Source of the DNA: Symbiodinium natans
Taxonomy: Eukaryota > Sar > Dinophyceae > Suessiales > Symbiodiniaceae
Reading direction: 5' to 3'
Assembly: GCA_905221605.1 (NCBI GenBank)
Contig: CAJNDS010000147.1
Coordinates: 709,773-773,772, forward strand
DNA length: 64,000 nucleotides
A program made the translations under genes and the position numbers. Shown piece after piece: positions 1 to 8,986 of this stretch. Under the pieces are notes generated by a model. It was not told the DNA's origin. It searched no databases and was given only the letters and a program-made list of their open reading frames with translations. Each line of letters opens with the position of its first letter. Within the stretch, counting starts at the first letter, position 1.

Positions 1-250
1 TACTTTTGTGCACATTTCAAAAATTATAAAGCACGACACACGTAGAGACTCCTACACATGGATGTACATCTCCGTGTGTTGTGTGTAATGGTGTAATTGT
101 ATCGTGTGTTCATTTGCATAGCACGCCGCTCGGCGCAACGGCCAAACCTGGCTGGTTTCAAGCGCGGTGCATGAGGCTTTCGATTTACAGAAGGCCGTAC
201 ACACGTGCATCTGGACAAGGTTCACAGCGTGAGGCCAGTGTTTTGACCCG

Positions 251-364
251 ATCCCCAAAGGGTCCATGTACCTATATGGTATATACTTGGGCCTTAAAGG
301 GGTTCCCAGAAAAAAGCTTTAGGGCCCAAGTATATACTATATGGGTACATGGACCCTTAGGGAT
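251..364. mobile_element. IE-A inverted-repeat element, copy 1
   Basis: The arms GGGTCCATGTACC...TATACTTGGGCC and their reverse complement lie about 35 bp each side of a short loop holding AAAAAAGCTTT. A second copy with the same arms lies at 18423-18534. With no room for a transposase it is a MITE-like or introner-like element. It sits just upstream of the candidate exon at 385. Confidence 0.7.
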
Positions 365-384
365 AGGGCGTAGCCTCGGGCAGC

Positions 385-450
385 ATGGAGGGCTCTGCAA
401 CGCCTGCCAAGACCTGGCATTTTGTGCGCTACGGCAAGCGCACTGGAAAA
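385..450 (+). CDS. Candidate first exon (MEGSATPAKTWHFV...)
   Basis: An ATG opens 22 codons ending ..RYGKRTGK. A 101-bp intron-like stretch follows, starting GTAGTTG and ending in a T-rich tract plus CAG. Whether the border is placed at AAAA/GTAG or one base earlier, joining to 551 gives the same Lys-Val junction in an open frame. The product is not recognised. The start is chosen because it is the first ATG after the IE-A element. Confidence 0.45.
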
Positions 451-550
451 GTAGTTGCTGGGTTTTGGAGTACTATACTTTAATACTTTTTTTGGTTCTT
501 GGTTCCTATTATAGCTACTTATACCTAAAAAGTGTATACTTTTTTTTCAG

Positions 551-672
551 GGTCTACTCCAAAGCTAAGGTTGGCGTCGATGAGTATGAGGTTGCGTCCG
601 CGCTCATTGCAGGGGTTCGAGACGTGCTCGGTAGGCCGAGTGCCGATGACCAGCACCTTTTCAACCTGTGCC
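551..672 (+). CDS. Candidate exon 2 (VYSKAKVGVDEYEVASAL...)
   Basis: An open frame of about 40 codons begins after TTTTTTTTCAG and reads VYSKAKVGVDEYEVASAL, then IAGVRDVLGRPSADD. It ends where an IE-H arm (CCTTGGGGACGACATGAACC) begins at 671. It has mixed charged/hydrophobic composition typical of a folded protein. The family is not recognised. A link to the gene at 4996-9070 is possible but unproven. Confidence 0.5.
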
Positions 673-812
673 TTGGGGACGACATGAACCCTAAAAGGGT
701 TTATGGTTCATATTACCTCAATAGGAAATATAGTAGTATAGGGTATATGACCCCAGCTCATGTACCTCAGTGAGAATTATAGTAGTAATTATAGGGTATA
801 CCAGGACGTGTT
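671..812. mobile_element. IE-H-like element, diverged
   Basis: Begins CCTTGGGGACGACATGAACCC and carries the internal family words ATAGTAGTATAGGGTATATGACCCC, partly duplicated (AATTATAGTAGTAATTATAGGG). The right arm is weak. It looks like an intron downstream of the 551 exon. Confidence 0.45.
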
Positions 813-2057
813 CATCGACTTCTCAGAGCTAATCGGCCTCTCAGTGCTAACCGGCCTCTCAGTGGCTGTTCCCCAAACTACATGTACGTACTGCGTGCAA
901 ATTAAACATCAATTTCTGAGTTTGAAAGGATAATACATGGACAAACTTTGCTGGGCGGTCTGGACGACGTGCTATACGGATTGGTTGCTTCGCTCCTTCC
1001 GAGACTAAGCTGTGCTGTGTTTATTGACTGACAAAAATGCTCAAAAGTCTTCCTTGTTGGCCAAAATATATAACTGCTCTGTGCTACATGCTCTATGAGG
1101 GTTTGGGTCGGCGTTAGTGATTTGTTTGTCGGTTATGTGCTGTTTCTTTGCCGCAGTGTATCGCCCCACAAAAGCCGTTCGCTCTGGGCGCCGCGGCATG
1201 ACGAAACAAAATGAAAACTGAAATAGCATTTAGGGTGACAGTTTCAGCGCGTCTACGAAGAGATGGACAAAAACAACCACGAATCACCCAGCTATGTACC
1301 GGAGCAATCTGACACACCAACCGCCAGTTTACGTAGACACAAACAATTTTTACACCAAATGACATAACATTCCTTCAACAAAACAAACCATTCTGCAAAG
1401 CAAGCTGTCCCTGGCGCGCACACGCAGATGGTCACGACGCGAGATGTGTCAGTTGGTTCCAGCACATGCATTAACATGCGCACGCGTGACGCTGCCAGCT
1501 TCTGAGAGTCTTCAGTCCGTTCGGGTGGTGTTTTGGTTCGCCCTGGATCTTCTTGGATCTTCTTGGTTTCGAGCTTTTCGCCCCTTAGGTAAGGGCTTGT
1601 GATTGGACATCTATCCGATACGATCACTTCCAGTTCGGGTTGTCGGGGCTCTGTCTCGTCGTTTTTCCGGATATCAACACACATTCTCCTTGCACATTCA
1701 GCGTTGGAGCTTTGTCTGTAGTCCATGCTGCTTTTTTGTATCCCCCGGTGTCCGGGGTCAGTGTATACTTCGGCCAAAAACTTTACTTTTTTTCGGTCTT
1801 GCAGATGTTCCCTCTAAGTCTTTTCAAGTTTGGAACTCCCTTGTTTATGCTGTGACTTCGGATCTTTGCAGCTTTGGTCGTTTTCCTTTGTGAAAGCCCA
1901 TCGGCAACATAAACGTTAACAGAAGCAAAAACATGCCGAGAGTCAGAGAGGCGTTAAACCGTCGCGAGAATGGTTTACAGCAGGAGATGTGAGGAGGGCA
2001 GTATGTGAACGCAAACGCGGCCAGGGGATGAACGCGGACAGCACATCCACAGCACGG
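813..2057. other. No convincing gene
   Basis: The start holds three spaced copies of a CTCTCAG-type word (GACTTCTCAGAG, GGCCTCTCAGTG twice) that recur at 2878 and 4897. The rest is ordinary-composition DNA. Open frames on both strands (for example 1292-1777 minus, 161 codons) have no start context, motif or splice border that I can support. Confidence 0.5.
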
Positions 2058-2760
2058 GGTACATGGGGTACACGGGGTGCACGGGCCGGGTGCACGGGGT
2101 GCACGGGGTGCACGGGGTACACGGGGTACACGGGGTGCACGGGGTACACGGGGTACACGGAGTACACGGGGTGCACGGGGTATACACGGGGTACACGGGG
2201 TACACGGGGTACACGAGGTACACGGGGAAGACGGGGTACACGGGGTACACGGGGTACGGGGCACGGGGTGCACGGGGTCCACGTTTTACACGGGGTACAC
2301 GGGGTGCACCGGGTACACGGGATACACGGGGTCCACGGGGTGCACGGGGTGCACAGGGTGCACGGGGTACACTGGGTACACGGGTGCACGGGGTACACGG
2401 GCTACACCGAGTACACGGGGTGCACGGGGTACACGGCATACACAGGGTACATGGGGTATACACGGGGTGCATGGGGTGCACGGGGTGCACGGGGTGCACG
2501 GGGTACACGGGGTACACGGGGTGCACGGGGTGCACGGGGTACACGGGGTACACGGGGTACACGGAGTACACGGGGTACACGGGGTGCACGGGCACGTACA
2601 CGGGGTACACGGGGTACACGGGGTACACGGGGTACACGGGGTACACGTACACGGAGTACACGGGGTACATGGGGGTACACGGAGTACACGGGGTGCACGG
2701 GGTGCACAGGGTGCACGGGTAGACGGGGTACACAGGTTCACGGGGTACACTGGTTGACTG
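2058..2760. repeat. GGGGTACAC / GGGGTGCAC 9-bp minisatellite
   Basis: About 75-80 imperfect copies of a 9-bp unit (GGGGTACAC, GGGGTGCAC, variants with TCC, ATG or AGT). Because 9 is a multiple of 3 the tract is open in several frames on both strands, giving VHG, GYT/GCT, TRG on + and CTP, PVY, VPR on -. These are repeat translations, not evidence of a gene. The + strand is G-rich with four-G runs every 9 bp. Confidence 0.9.
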
Positions 2761-2790
2761 CGTGCATACGAGCGGGTACACAGAAAAAGT

Positions 2791-2828
2791 CCGGGGGGGG
2801 GGGGGGGGGGGGGTGGAAAAAAAAACAG
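2791..2828. repeat. Poly-G run followed by poly-A
   Basis: A run of about 20 G followed by TGG and eight A. It borders the minisatellite. After it come loosely repeated CGTGTATC(A/T) words to about 3005. Confidence 0.8.
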
Positions 2829-4360
2829 GCCCCCAGTCTCCGCCAATCGACCGTGTACTACCGTGTATCTGCGTGTATTCGGCTTCTCAGAGAAGGTTTT
2901 TGCGTGTATCAGCGTGTACGTAGTTTGAGAATCCCAGCCGTATCAAAAAAACGCGACGTGCTCGTCCACGCCTGTTCAGCGGCGCCTGCGTGTATCAGCG
3001 TGTCGTTGAAATGGAGCAGCCTTTAAAGATTTCGCGAAGTGTTTCCCGCTTCTTTTTTGCAGCAGCACCTTTTCCTATTGCACGCATGCAGCCGGTTTAC
3101 TCCGCGTGCCCCGTGTACTCGACACTCGGTGAGCGTACTTTACCCGTGTGCTCCCACGCGCGCGGCTCACAGAATCAAACAATCCCGTACGACCCTACCG
3201 AAACCCATGGAAGCAAATCAACATCCTCAAATCAGGGGCTCCGCAGTATGCACCTTGGACAGACAAGCCTAAACACTGAGATTTTCATCTATTTCTATTC
3301 TGTCGTCCTTGGCTTGGGACATGTGTACACGGTCCCCCACCCCACTCCTTCCCGCCGCCCTGTTCCTTTGCCGCTTCTGCCAAGATGTTGCGTGAAGTCC
3401 CTGACCTGGTCCAAATCTATTGAAATTTGTGCCAAAACCCTTCGCAAGCCACCGGAGCATACCTTAAAGCAAACATGGATTGGGGGGGTTTAGGATTTAT
3501 GGGTTTAGGGCTTAGGCGGTAGGGGCAAGCTTAAAAAACCAGGTTAGGGCTTAAAATATCAGGGTTTAAAGCTTATGGGTTGAAGTTTTGACTTGAAAGC
3601 TATAAGGTTTAGGTTTAGGTTTAGGCTCAAGTCTTTGAGATCAGCCCCCAAACCTCCCTTAAAGGCCCTAAGCCCCATAAGCCTGCTGAGCCAACTAATC
3701 TTCCCCAGGCACCCTAAGGGCCCCAATCTTACGCCCCCTTAAGCCACTTAAGCTCCCTTGCGCCCCCTTAAGCTCCCTTAAGCCCCTTTAAGCCCCATCA
3801 GGCCCCCAGCCCTCCAAAAGCAAGCAGTTACGCAACCCAGATCTCTGAACCCTTAAATTTCAACCCCCAAGCCCCCAAGTTAAGTAACCCAGGCCTCGGA
3901 ACCTTAAAAACTTCAACCAGCCAACGTGGGGAGATGCGAAAAAAGTTGTGCCTTACCAGTATGCTTGCTCGAAGCCCCGGAAGCCAATCCAAATGTTGTC
4001 AGCTGGCAAGGAACTTCTACTTGTGTGTGTTTTGCCAACATGTTGGGAAAGTCGTGTAGCTGATGCATTTCCGTTCACGGGTTCTTTGTTTTGGGTATGT
4101 GGCTGCGCCACTGTTCTCGCCAATCGGGTTTTTTTGAAGCCCCAAAATCAACCCCCAAAGCGATTTTGTAGCAGAATTGTCAAACCTATGATTTTTAGCG
4201 AACCCCCCCATGGTTTAGGTTGAACCCTAAGTAGGGGGTCCCCCCCCCGGCTCCAGATGAATACTCCATAGTCCAGACTATTTCGTTAAGAAGGTGGGCA
4301 GCTCCAGTCGCACTATAGAATGCATGACTTGATACTAGTATGGCACACTTTCTTGCTCTC
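2829..4360. other. Degenerate telomere-like tract, no gene recognised
   Basis: 3490-3920 is a decayed mixture of GGGTTTAGG and CCCTTAAGCCCC words in both orientations. The flanks contain scattered CGTGTATC words and two weak open frames (2990-3493 and 3948-4223, +) without supporting motifs. I see no splice-anchored exon. Confidence 0.5.
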
Positions 4361-4365
4361 GCATT

Positions 4366-4512
4366 CTTCCTCTCTCTCTCTCTCTTTGTATCTCTCTCTC
4401 TCTCTTCTTTTTCCTCTCTCTTTCTCTCTACATATTTATATATGCATATGAATATCTATATCTATATATCTGTATCTATATCTATATCTGCATATATATA
4501 CATATATATGTA
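4366..4512. repeat. CT and TA/TATC microsatellite
   Basis: (TC)n-rich sequence 4366-4428 runs into TATATATC/ATAT repeats to about 4512. The 153-codon open frame across it (4340-4801) is Ser/Leu/Ile-rich because of the repeat. Confidence 0.8.
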
Positions 4513-4995
4513 CGTTTCTGTGTGGCAAACCGAAATTTTAAAGTGGACCCCGCTCAGGATTCGATGGCAGAACATCCGGGGGGTCGCTAGAAGCACATCG
4601 CAAGCTACGCCTTTCCTGACATGGCACTCTTTGTTGCTGTCGTGTCGCCTCGATCGGCCCAGTGGAATCAGTGATTTTTTCCTGCCGTTTCTGTCAATCT
4701 CCTTTTACAGAGCAATGTTTCTGACATCGACAAGCGGCTCTCGTACATGTTTACTGTGTGATGCTCAAGATTTTGGCATGTACTGTGCGACATGGGAATA
4801 AAGTGGCGCGGGCAACGCCATGTCACATATATACCCTACTTGTTCGTTTTCAGCTGAGTGAATTGTTGCTGACCACTGAGGAGTCGATTAGCTCTCCGGC
4901 TTCTCAGTGGCTAAAGCGCATAAACGGCTTCTCAGAGAGGTCTGACAACACGTCCTGGTATGACCCCCAGTTTAAGGTTAATTTGGTCCCCAAGG

Positions 4996-5451
4996 TGTTT
5001 ACAGTTTGGCCTTGACAACACGGCGCTCGCGCTGCTTGAGCACGGGGTGGAGGGATGCCGGCTTGAATGGAAAGACCTCGACCGCTTTGCTCGGAAGTCC
5101 TGGTCTTGGGGACACTACGGCTATGTCCGCTGCGCCTGCCCAAGCGGAAGTTGGCAAACTTGCGATGGCTGCTCTTGGGGCTTCGGCAGAGAGAATGATG
5201 TCTGGATGCCCGACTGGGATGAACCCTTGGAAGATGCCAAGGCCACTGCCCTAGATATAGCGGAGATGCCCTTCACCGAAGCCCTGTTCACAGCTATCCG
5301 GTCTGACAACTGCCTTCCCGGCTTGGAGGTCGCGGACGAAGTTTGGGCACGCTTGCTGGACATCGCTGTCCTTCTGGGCGACAAAGACCTGGCCTCGCAA
5401 TGTGCCCCGCGCTGCCCATGGAAGCCACTGCGGCGGTGGAGGGCGCGGGAT
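4996..5451 (+). CDS. Large internal exon of the 4996-9070 gene
   Basis: This is the longest non-repetitive open stretch in the window, about 152 codons. It starts right after an IE-H right arm (GGTCCCCAAG) and ends at the next IE-H left arm. Visible peptide pieces are LDNTALALLEHGVEGCRLEW, a Trp/Cys/Gly-rich part (YVRCACPSGSWQTCDGCSW), and a C-terminal part LLGDKDLASQC followed by PWKPLRRWRARD. Helical, Leu/Ala-rich segments suggest a repeat-type scaffold protein. I recall similar 'xRPLRRW' segments in hypothetical dinoflagellate proteins but cannot verify this. Joined to 5562, the frame continues as RARD-LICWSYTDIS. No enzymatic motif is seen. Confidence 0.75.
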
Positions 5452-5558
5452 CCTTGGGGACCAAATGAACCCTATAATTGTGGTCAGATACCCTACACAA
5501 TGATTTTCCCAAAAACCTAAACCCTATAAACCCTTTTAAGGTTCATGTAGTCCCCAAG
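5449..5558 (+). mobile_element. IE-H element forming a 110-bp GA-AG intron
   Basis: The arms CCTTGGGGACCAAATGAACC and GGTTCATGTAGTCCCCAAGG are inverted copies. GGATC occurs at both ends (5448-5452 and 5558-5562) like a short target duplication. Removing 5449-5558 (GATCC...CCAAG) restores one GGATC and keeps the frame, giving a GA-AG intron. Non-GT donors are known in dinoflagellates; the exact border is inferred. Confidence 0.7.
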
Positions 5559-5561
5559 GAT

Positions 5562-5697
5562 CTCATCTGTTGGAGCTACACGGACATCTCCATCCCCGAG
5601 CCGGCAATCTTGGAAGCCGCCGTAGGTGCGGGTCTGGATCTGGCCCACCTGCGCGGGCCCTATGGCGTTTCTCTCCGACAGGCCCTGGTGCTGTCAG
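5562..5697 (+). CDS. Exon 'LICWSYTDISIPEPAILEAA'
   Basis: An open frame of about 46 codons continues the 4996 exon: LICWSYTDISIPEPAIL, then AVGAGLDLAHLRGPYGVSL. It ends at CAG/GTG, where a 94-bp GT-AG intron starts. The alternation of small-residue and Leu-rich helices resembles ankyrin-type or similar repeats, but no consensus is complete. Confidence 0.65.
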
Positions 5698-5791
5698 GTG
5701 CCCTATAAGGGGACCCGAAACCCTAAATCCTAAACGCCCTAAACCCTAAACCCTAAACCCCCCAATTTTAGGGTTCACGTGGTGCTGCCAG
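5698..5791 (+). mobile_element. GT-AG intron bounded by a 15-bp direct repeat
   Basis: The intron starts GTGCCCTATAAGGGG and ends GCTGCCAG, with CCCTAAA units inside. TGGTGCTGTCAGGTG (5686-5700) and TGGTGCTGCCAGGTG (5780-5794) match at 14 of 15 bases. Splicing from the first GT to the second CAG restores one copy in frame (LVLSGELQLLE). This is what a recent intron insertion with target duplication would leave. Confidence 0.65.
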
Positions 5792-5853
5792 GTGAGCTGC
5801 AGCTCTTAGAGCGGATAGGGGGCCTCTTGCAGTCAAAAGACAGCCCCGGCCGA
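5792..5853 (+). CDS. Exon 'SGELQLLERIGGLLQSKD'
   Basis: A short exon in phase with the previous one, reading GELQLLERIGGLLQSKDSPGR. It ends just before GC/CTTGGGG, the start of an IE-H element that would be a GC-AG intron. Confidence 0.6.
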
Positions 5854-6017
5854 GCCTTGGGGACCAGATAGGAACCCGAACATTGGGTTTAGGGTTTAGG
5901 GTTTAGGGTTTAGGGTTTAGGGTTTAGGGTTTAGGGTTTAGGGTTTAGGGTTACTATAAGTCCTATTAAGGTATTAAGAACCATAAAACCCCTTTTAGGG
6001 TTCATTTCGTCCCTAAG
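5854..6017 (+). mobile_element. IE-H element with internal TTTAGGG array, GC-AG intron
   Basis: Left arm CCTTGGGGACCAGATAGGAACCC, right arm GGTTCATTTCGTCCCTAAGG. Nine or so perfect TTTAGGG units (5886-5952) sit inside, followed by family words ACTATAAGTCCTATTAAGG. It starts GC and ends AAG. Confidence 0.65.
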
Positions 6018-6091
6018 GAGTGGGTCCACGGAACAACGGGAGGGCGCTGCCCATCGGCTGGCTTGTGGAGGCACACGGGCCCAACGCACAC
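6018..6091 (+). CDS. Exon 'EWVHGTTGGRCPSAGLW'
   Basis: The reading frame left by the GC-AG intron continues as EWVHGTTGGRCPSAGLW then RHTGPTHT. The downstream border is uncertain (AG/GGTTTCTTAGG near 6091). Confidence is lower because another frame is also open. Confidence 0.4.
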
Positions 6092-6207
6092 AGGGTTTCT
6101 TAGGGGTACTTGGAAATTTGTTTTAAATATTTTTGTTAATATAATCAGTAATCCCTAAGGAACCGATAACATTACATTTTTTTGCTAGGGTGCCAAGTTC
6201 AGTATAG

Positions 6208-6337
6208 GTTTCCTGGACTCGCTTGGAGTTGGTTAGGCTGGCGGGTCTGGGACACGCTGGCCGCATCAATGAGAGAGTGGCCGCCGATCTGTTCTGCCTC
6301 ACGTGCCGCAAACCTCGAACAGCACTGAGTCACTGCA
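6208..6337 (+). CDS. Exon 'VSWTRLELVRLAGLGHAG'
   Basis: After TATAG at 6203-6207, 43 codons are open: VSWTRLELVRLAGLGHAG, RINERVAADLFCLTC, RKPRTALSHC. It ends where the next IE-H left arm (CCTCGGGGACCAAATGAATT) starts. The CxxC-like FCLTCRKP pair may be a small metal-binding turn, but this is speculative. Confidence 0.55.
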
Positions 6338-6605
6338 CCTCGGGGACCAAATGAATTCCTATAATTGGGGTCATCCACCCCTACATGATCCTATACCATC
6401 ATACTCCCGATTTAAGGGTATATGGACCCAGAAACCCTTTTTAGGATTCACTTCGGTCATACCTATGCCATTGTACTCCTTTTTCCAGGCATATGGACCC
6501 ATAAACCCTTTTTAGGGCCCACTTCGTCCCCTTAAGGCACTATGCTGGATCTTTGCGCATATGGACCCATAAACCCTTTTTAGGGCCCACTTAGTCCCCT
6601 TAAGG
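6338..6605 (+). mobile_element. IE-H intron with tandemly duplicated 3' end
   Basis: The left arm is at 6338, with a middle region CATACTCCCGATTTAAGG. The right part GGACCCATAAACCCTTTTTAGGG...GTCCCCTTAAGG is present twice because a 68-bp segment is duplicated in tandem (6489-6556 and 6557-6624). The duplicate carries a second possible 3' splice site and exon start. Confidence 0.65.
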
Positions 6606-6755
6606 CACTATGCTGGATCTTTGCATCTTCGGCGGGCAGGCTCGCTGCGCGGAGCTTGGTGGACTGATGGGAGCCAGCCTGGGGGACCGGAGCAACTTGA
6701 TGTGCCTCAACCCTATCTGCGGAGACAGCCAGTGTGGGCCTTCTTACTTAAAGGT
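6606..6755 (+). CDS. Exon 'LDLCIFGGQARCAELGGL'
   Basis: An open frame reads MLDLCIFGGQARCAELGGL, MGASLGDRSNLMCLNP, ICGDSQCGPSY. The first 19 bases are copied in the upstream tandem duplicate. It ends around an IE-J element at about 6770. The family is not recognised; it is rich in Cys and Gly. Confidence 0.5.
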
Positions 6756-6761
6756 TCACCG

Positions 6762-6960
6762 GCTTCTGGGCTGTCCTTTGGGATGTTTTTAAAACTTCCC
6801 TTTACTCCTTACAAGAGAACTTTATTCACAAGCAACTTATTGCCTAAAGAGAACCTATTCGAAGGAATGAAAGCATGACTCAGGTTTTGCTTAAAAGTGT
6901 ACCTACTCATAAAGAAGTTTTCAAAGGGATGAAAGCACAACTCAGGTTTATAGTACATGT
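6762..6960. mobile_element. IE-J element(s)
   Basis: TTGGGATGTTTTTAAAACTTCCC is followed by two partial copies of CCTA(T/C)TC..AAGAAGTTTTCAAAGGGATGAAAGCACAACTCAG. The same words occur at 32642-32725. It probably forms part of an intron; some parts form inverted pairs (CTTTGGGATG, CTCATAAAGAAG). Confidence 0.45.
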
Positions 6961-7004
6961 TTGAATCATATCTGGGCCTGAAAGCTACTACAGCATATAG
7001 GAAC

Positions 7005-7054
7005 CTTTTCAGGCCCCAAGTATACACACTATAGGTAGATGGACGCTTTGGGTA
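7005..7054. mobile_element. IE-A right-arm fragment
   Basis: GGCCCCAAGTATACACACTATAGGTAGATGGACGC matches the right arm of IE-A with several substitutions. The left arm is missing. Confidence 0.45.
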
Positions 7055-7099
7055 TGGAACCTCGGGGACGAAAGCACAACGCAGGTTTTCGACCCCCAG

Positions 7100-7172
7100 C
7101 TTCTTCGTGAAGGTGGCCCCTCTTGCCGAGCGCCAGGCCGCTGCCGCGCTCGCCCTGGCAAGGGCGCTTCGA
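7100..7172 (+). CDS. Exon 'FFVKVAPLAERQAAAALA'
   Basis: After GACCCCCAG the frame FFVKVAPLAERQAAAALALA/RALR is open to an IE-H left arm at 7173 (GCCTTGGGGACC, GC donor). The Ala/Leu-rich helix matches the style of the 4996 exon. The phase is compatible with joining to GAG at 7610. Confidence 0.55.
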
Positions 7173-7609
7173 GCCTTGGGGACCAAAGGTATCTTAAAGT
7201 TGAGGTCATATACCCTATATATATATACTACCCTATACTACTATAAGTCCTATTCAGGTATATGAACCATTAAGGTTCCTTCCTAAAAGCTCGGGTCATA
7301 TACCCTCTAGTACTACAGCTTCTATTAAGGTATGTTGGGGTCATAGACCCTCTACTACTATACTTTCTTTTAAGGTACACTAGGGTCGTATACCCTATAC
7401 TACTACAATCCCTACTAAGGTATATTGGAGTCATAGACCCTGTACTACTATAATTCCTATCAAGGTGGTATGAACCATAAACCCCTTTAGGGTTTTAGAA
7501 TTCCTATTCAGGTGTATGAACCACAAACCCTTTTAGGGTTTTTTTGGGGTCCCTGAACCCTAAACCCTAAACCCTTTTAGGGTTATTTGGGGTTCATTTC
7601 GTCCCCCAG
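7173..7609 (+). mobile_element. IE-H composite intron (437 bp)
   Basis: The outer arms are GCCTTGGGGACCAAAGG and TTCATTTCGTCCCCCAG. Inside are four or more repeats of the family core (ATACCCTATACTACTATAATCCC..AAGGTATAT), so the element has grown by internal duplication. It starts GC and ends CAG. Confidence 0.6.
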
Positions 7610-7652
7610 GAGCCTCCTGGTGCCAGTCTTCGGATCAGATGGGTGCCTCGGG
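7610..7652 (+). CDS. Short exon 'EPPGASLRIRW'
   Basis: A short open stretch between two IE-H elements, in phase with the 7100 exon, reading EPPGASLRIRWVPRG before the next arm (GCCTCGGGGAGCAAATGAA). Confidence 0.4.
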
Positions 7653-7742
7653 GAGCAAATGAAGCCGATAGTTGGGGGTCATATAGCTTTGAGGTGAGGT
7701 CCTGTCTTGGTTTAGGGGTTTAGGGTTTAGGGTTTAGGACAA

Positions 7743-7893
7743 CTTGGAGGTTCATGAGTACTTATAACTCCAATTTTAAGTCTACACAGAACCTACTTAG
7801 AGGACTTGGGGGCGGGGGGGGGGGGGGGGGGGGGGGGGGGTGGCGTATAAGTACAGTTATAATTAAGGTTATAAGTACCCATGAACCGCCAAG
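7743..7893. mobile_element. IE-G element with poly-G core
   Basis: The arms CTTGGAGGTTCATGAGTACTTATAA and TTATAAGTACCCATGAACCGCCAAG are inverted copies. A run of about 25 G (7815-7840) is in the middle. Other IE-G copies are at 17731, 33553, 39509, 42791 and 50641. Confidence 0.7.
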
Positions 7894-8113
7894 TATATAC
7901 CTCAAGAACCAACAGCCTGCCTCTTTTTTGGGGTACCTAAGAATCCTACGAGGAGCTTCATCAAGGGTTTAGGGTTTGGGGTTTAGGGTTGAGGGTTTAG
8001 GGTTTAGGCAACAAAAGTAGATTGTGGGGAAGGGCAAGGCATACTTACTACAGTCTCTATGGAGGTATGGACTCTAAGTTCATTTATAGGTTCAGTTAGA
8101 CCCCCAGGCGTGG

Positions 8114-8213
8114 GCCTCCTAAACCCTAAACCCTAAACCCTAAACCCTAAACCCTAAACCCTAAACCCTAAACCCTAACCCTAAACCCTAAACCCTAAAC
8201 CCTAAACCCTACT
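8114..8213. repeat. (CCCTAAA)n telomeric array
   Basis: Thirteen to fourteen nearly perfect CCCTAAA units with one CCCTAA slip. It lies in a presumed intron; the sequence after it has IE-H right-arm character (TTCATTTCGACCCCAAGG, 8216-8233). Confidence 0.9.
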
Positions 8214-8233
8214 GTTCATTTCGACCCCAAGGT

Positions 8234-8298
8234 GTGGGCCTCCACCAAACCCTGCTTGCTTGGGCTGATGGAAGGACATCACGCTTCCGATTTTTGGT
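8234..8298 (+). CDS. Candidate exon 'VWASTKPCLLGLMEGHH'
   Basis: After the IE-H-type right arm ending CCAAGG, a frame reads WASTKPCLLGLMEGHHASDFW to TTTTGGTAAGC, which resembles a GTAAGC donor. An IE-E element begins at 8305. Confidence 0.45.
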
Positions 8299-8304
8299 AA
8301 GCGA

Positions 8305-8515
8305 CTTGGTAGCCCAGGGTGGAGCCTTTTTAGGGCTTCGGGCTTAGGGTTTACGGTTTAGGGTTAGGGCTTAGGGTTTAGGGTGTAGGGTCCCTTTTTT
8401 TGTGGTTCTGGGTTCTCTTACGAAGTAGTTAACCCCCAAGAAGGGTACCCTTACTATTGCCACCCTAAACCCTAAACCTAAACCCTAATTGTACGATGCT
8501 TACCGGGCCACCAAG
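8305..8515. mobile_element. IE-E element with telomeric insertions
   Basis: The left arm CTTGGTAGCCCAGGGTGGAGCC and right arm TACCGGGCCACCAAG are inverted, with the family core GGGTTC(T)CTTA.GAAGTAG..AACCC. TTTAGGG and CCCTAAA units interrupt the core on both sides. Confidence 0.65.
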
Positions 8516-8557
8516 GCAAGATTCTCACTTTCGCTGCCCACCGTCCTGCCCTTGCAG

Positions 8558-8577
8558 ACCAGCTGTCAGCACTTTGG
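8558..8577 (+). CDS. Possible micro-exon
   Basis: After CCCTTGCAG about 20 bases (ACCAGCTGTCAGCACTTTGG) precede an IE-H-like left arm. If real it is a micro-exon; the support is only the two borders. Confidence 0.25.
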
Positions 8578-8860
8578 CGACTAAAGCAGCCCTATAAAGT
8601 GAGATGCTAGAATCCCTTATTTCAGGACCAAAGGAGCCCTATAAAGTGAGATACTATAATCCCGGATTTCAGGACCAAAGGAGCCCTATAGAGTGAGATA
8701 CTATAAGCCCTTATTTCAGGACCAAAGGAGCCCTATAGAGTGAGATACTAGAATCCCTTATTTCAGGACCAAAGGAGCCCTATAGAGTGAGATACTAGAA
8801 TCCCTTATTGAAGGACCAAAGGAGCCCTATAAAGTGAGATACTAGAGTCCCTTATTTAAG
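8574..8860. repeat. 47-bp tandem repeat inside an IE-H-like intron
   Basis: About five to six copies of a 47-bp unit (GGACCAAAGGAGCCCTATA.AGTGAGATACTA.AATCCCTTATTTCA). The unit is the IE-H left half, so an introner has expanded in tandem. The intron right arm (CGTTTCGTCCCCAAGG) is at 8972-8987. Confidence 0.8.
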
Positions 8861-8986
8861 GTCTATGGACCCTGAACTCTAAACCTAAAGCGGGGTACTA
8901 TAATCCCATAATCCCTTTTAAGGTCTATGAAACCCTAAACCCTGAACCCCTTTCTCCCCTACTTTCCGACCCGTTTCGTCCCCAAG

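Noticed and set aside
1975-2846. Long open frames of 145-345 codons on both strands
   Set aside because: They are translations of the 9-bp minisatellite; a repeat unit divisible by three and free of stops explains them.
8574-8860. CRISPR-like array
   Set aside because: The 47-bp units are contiguous with no unique spacers, and the sequence is eukaryotic.
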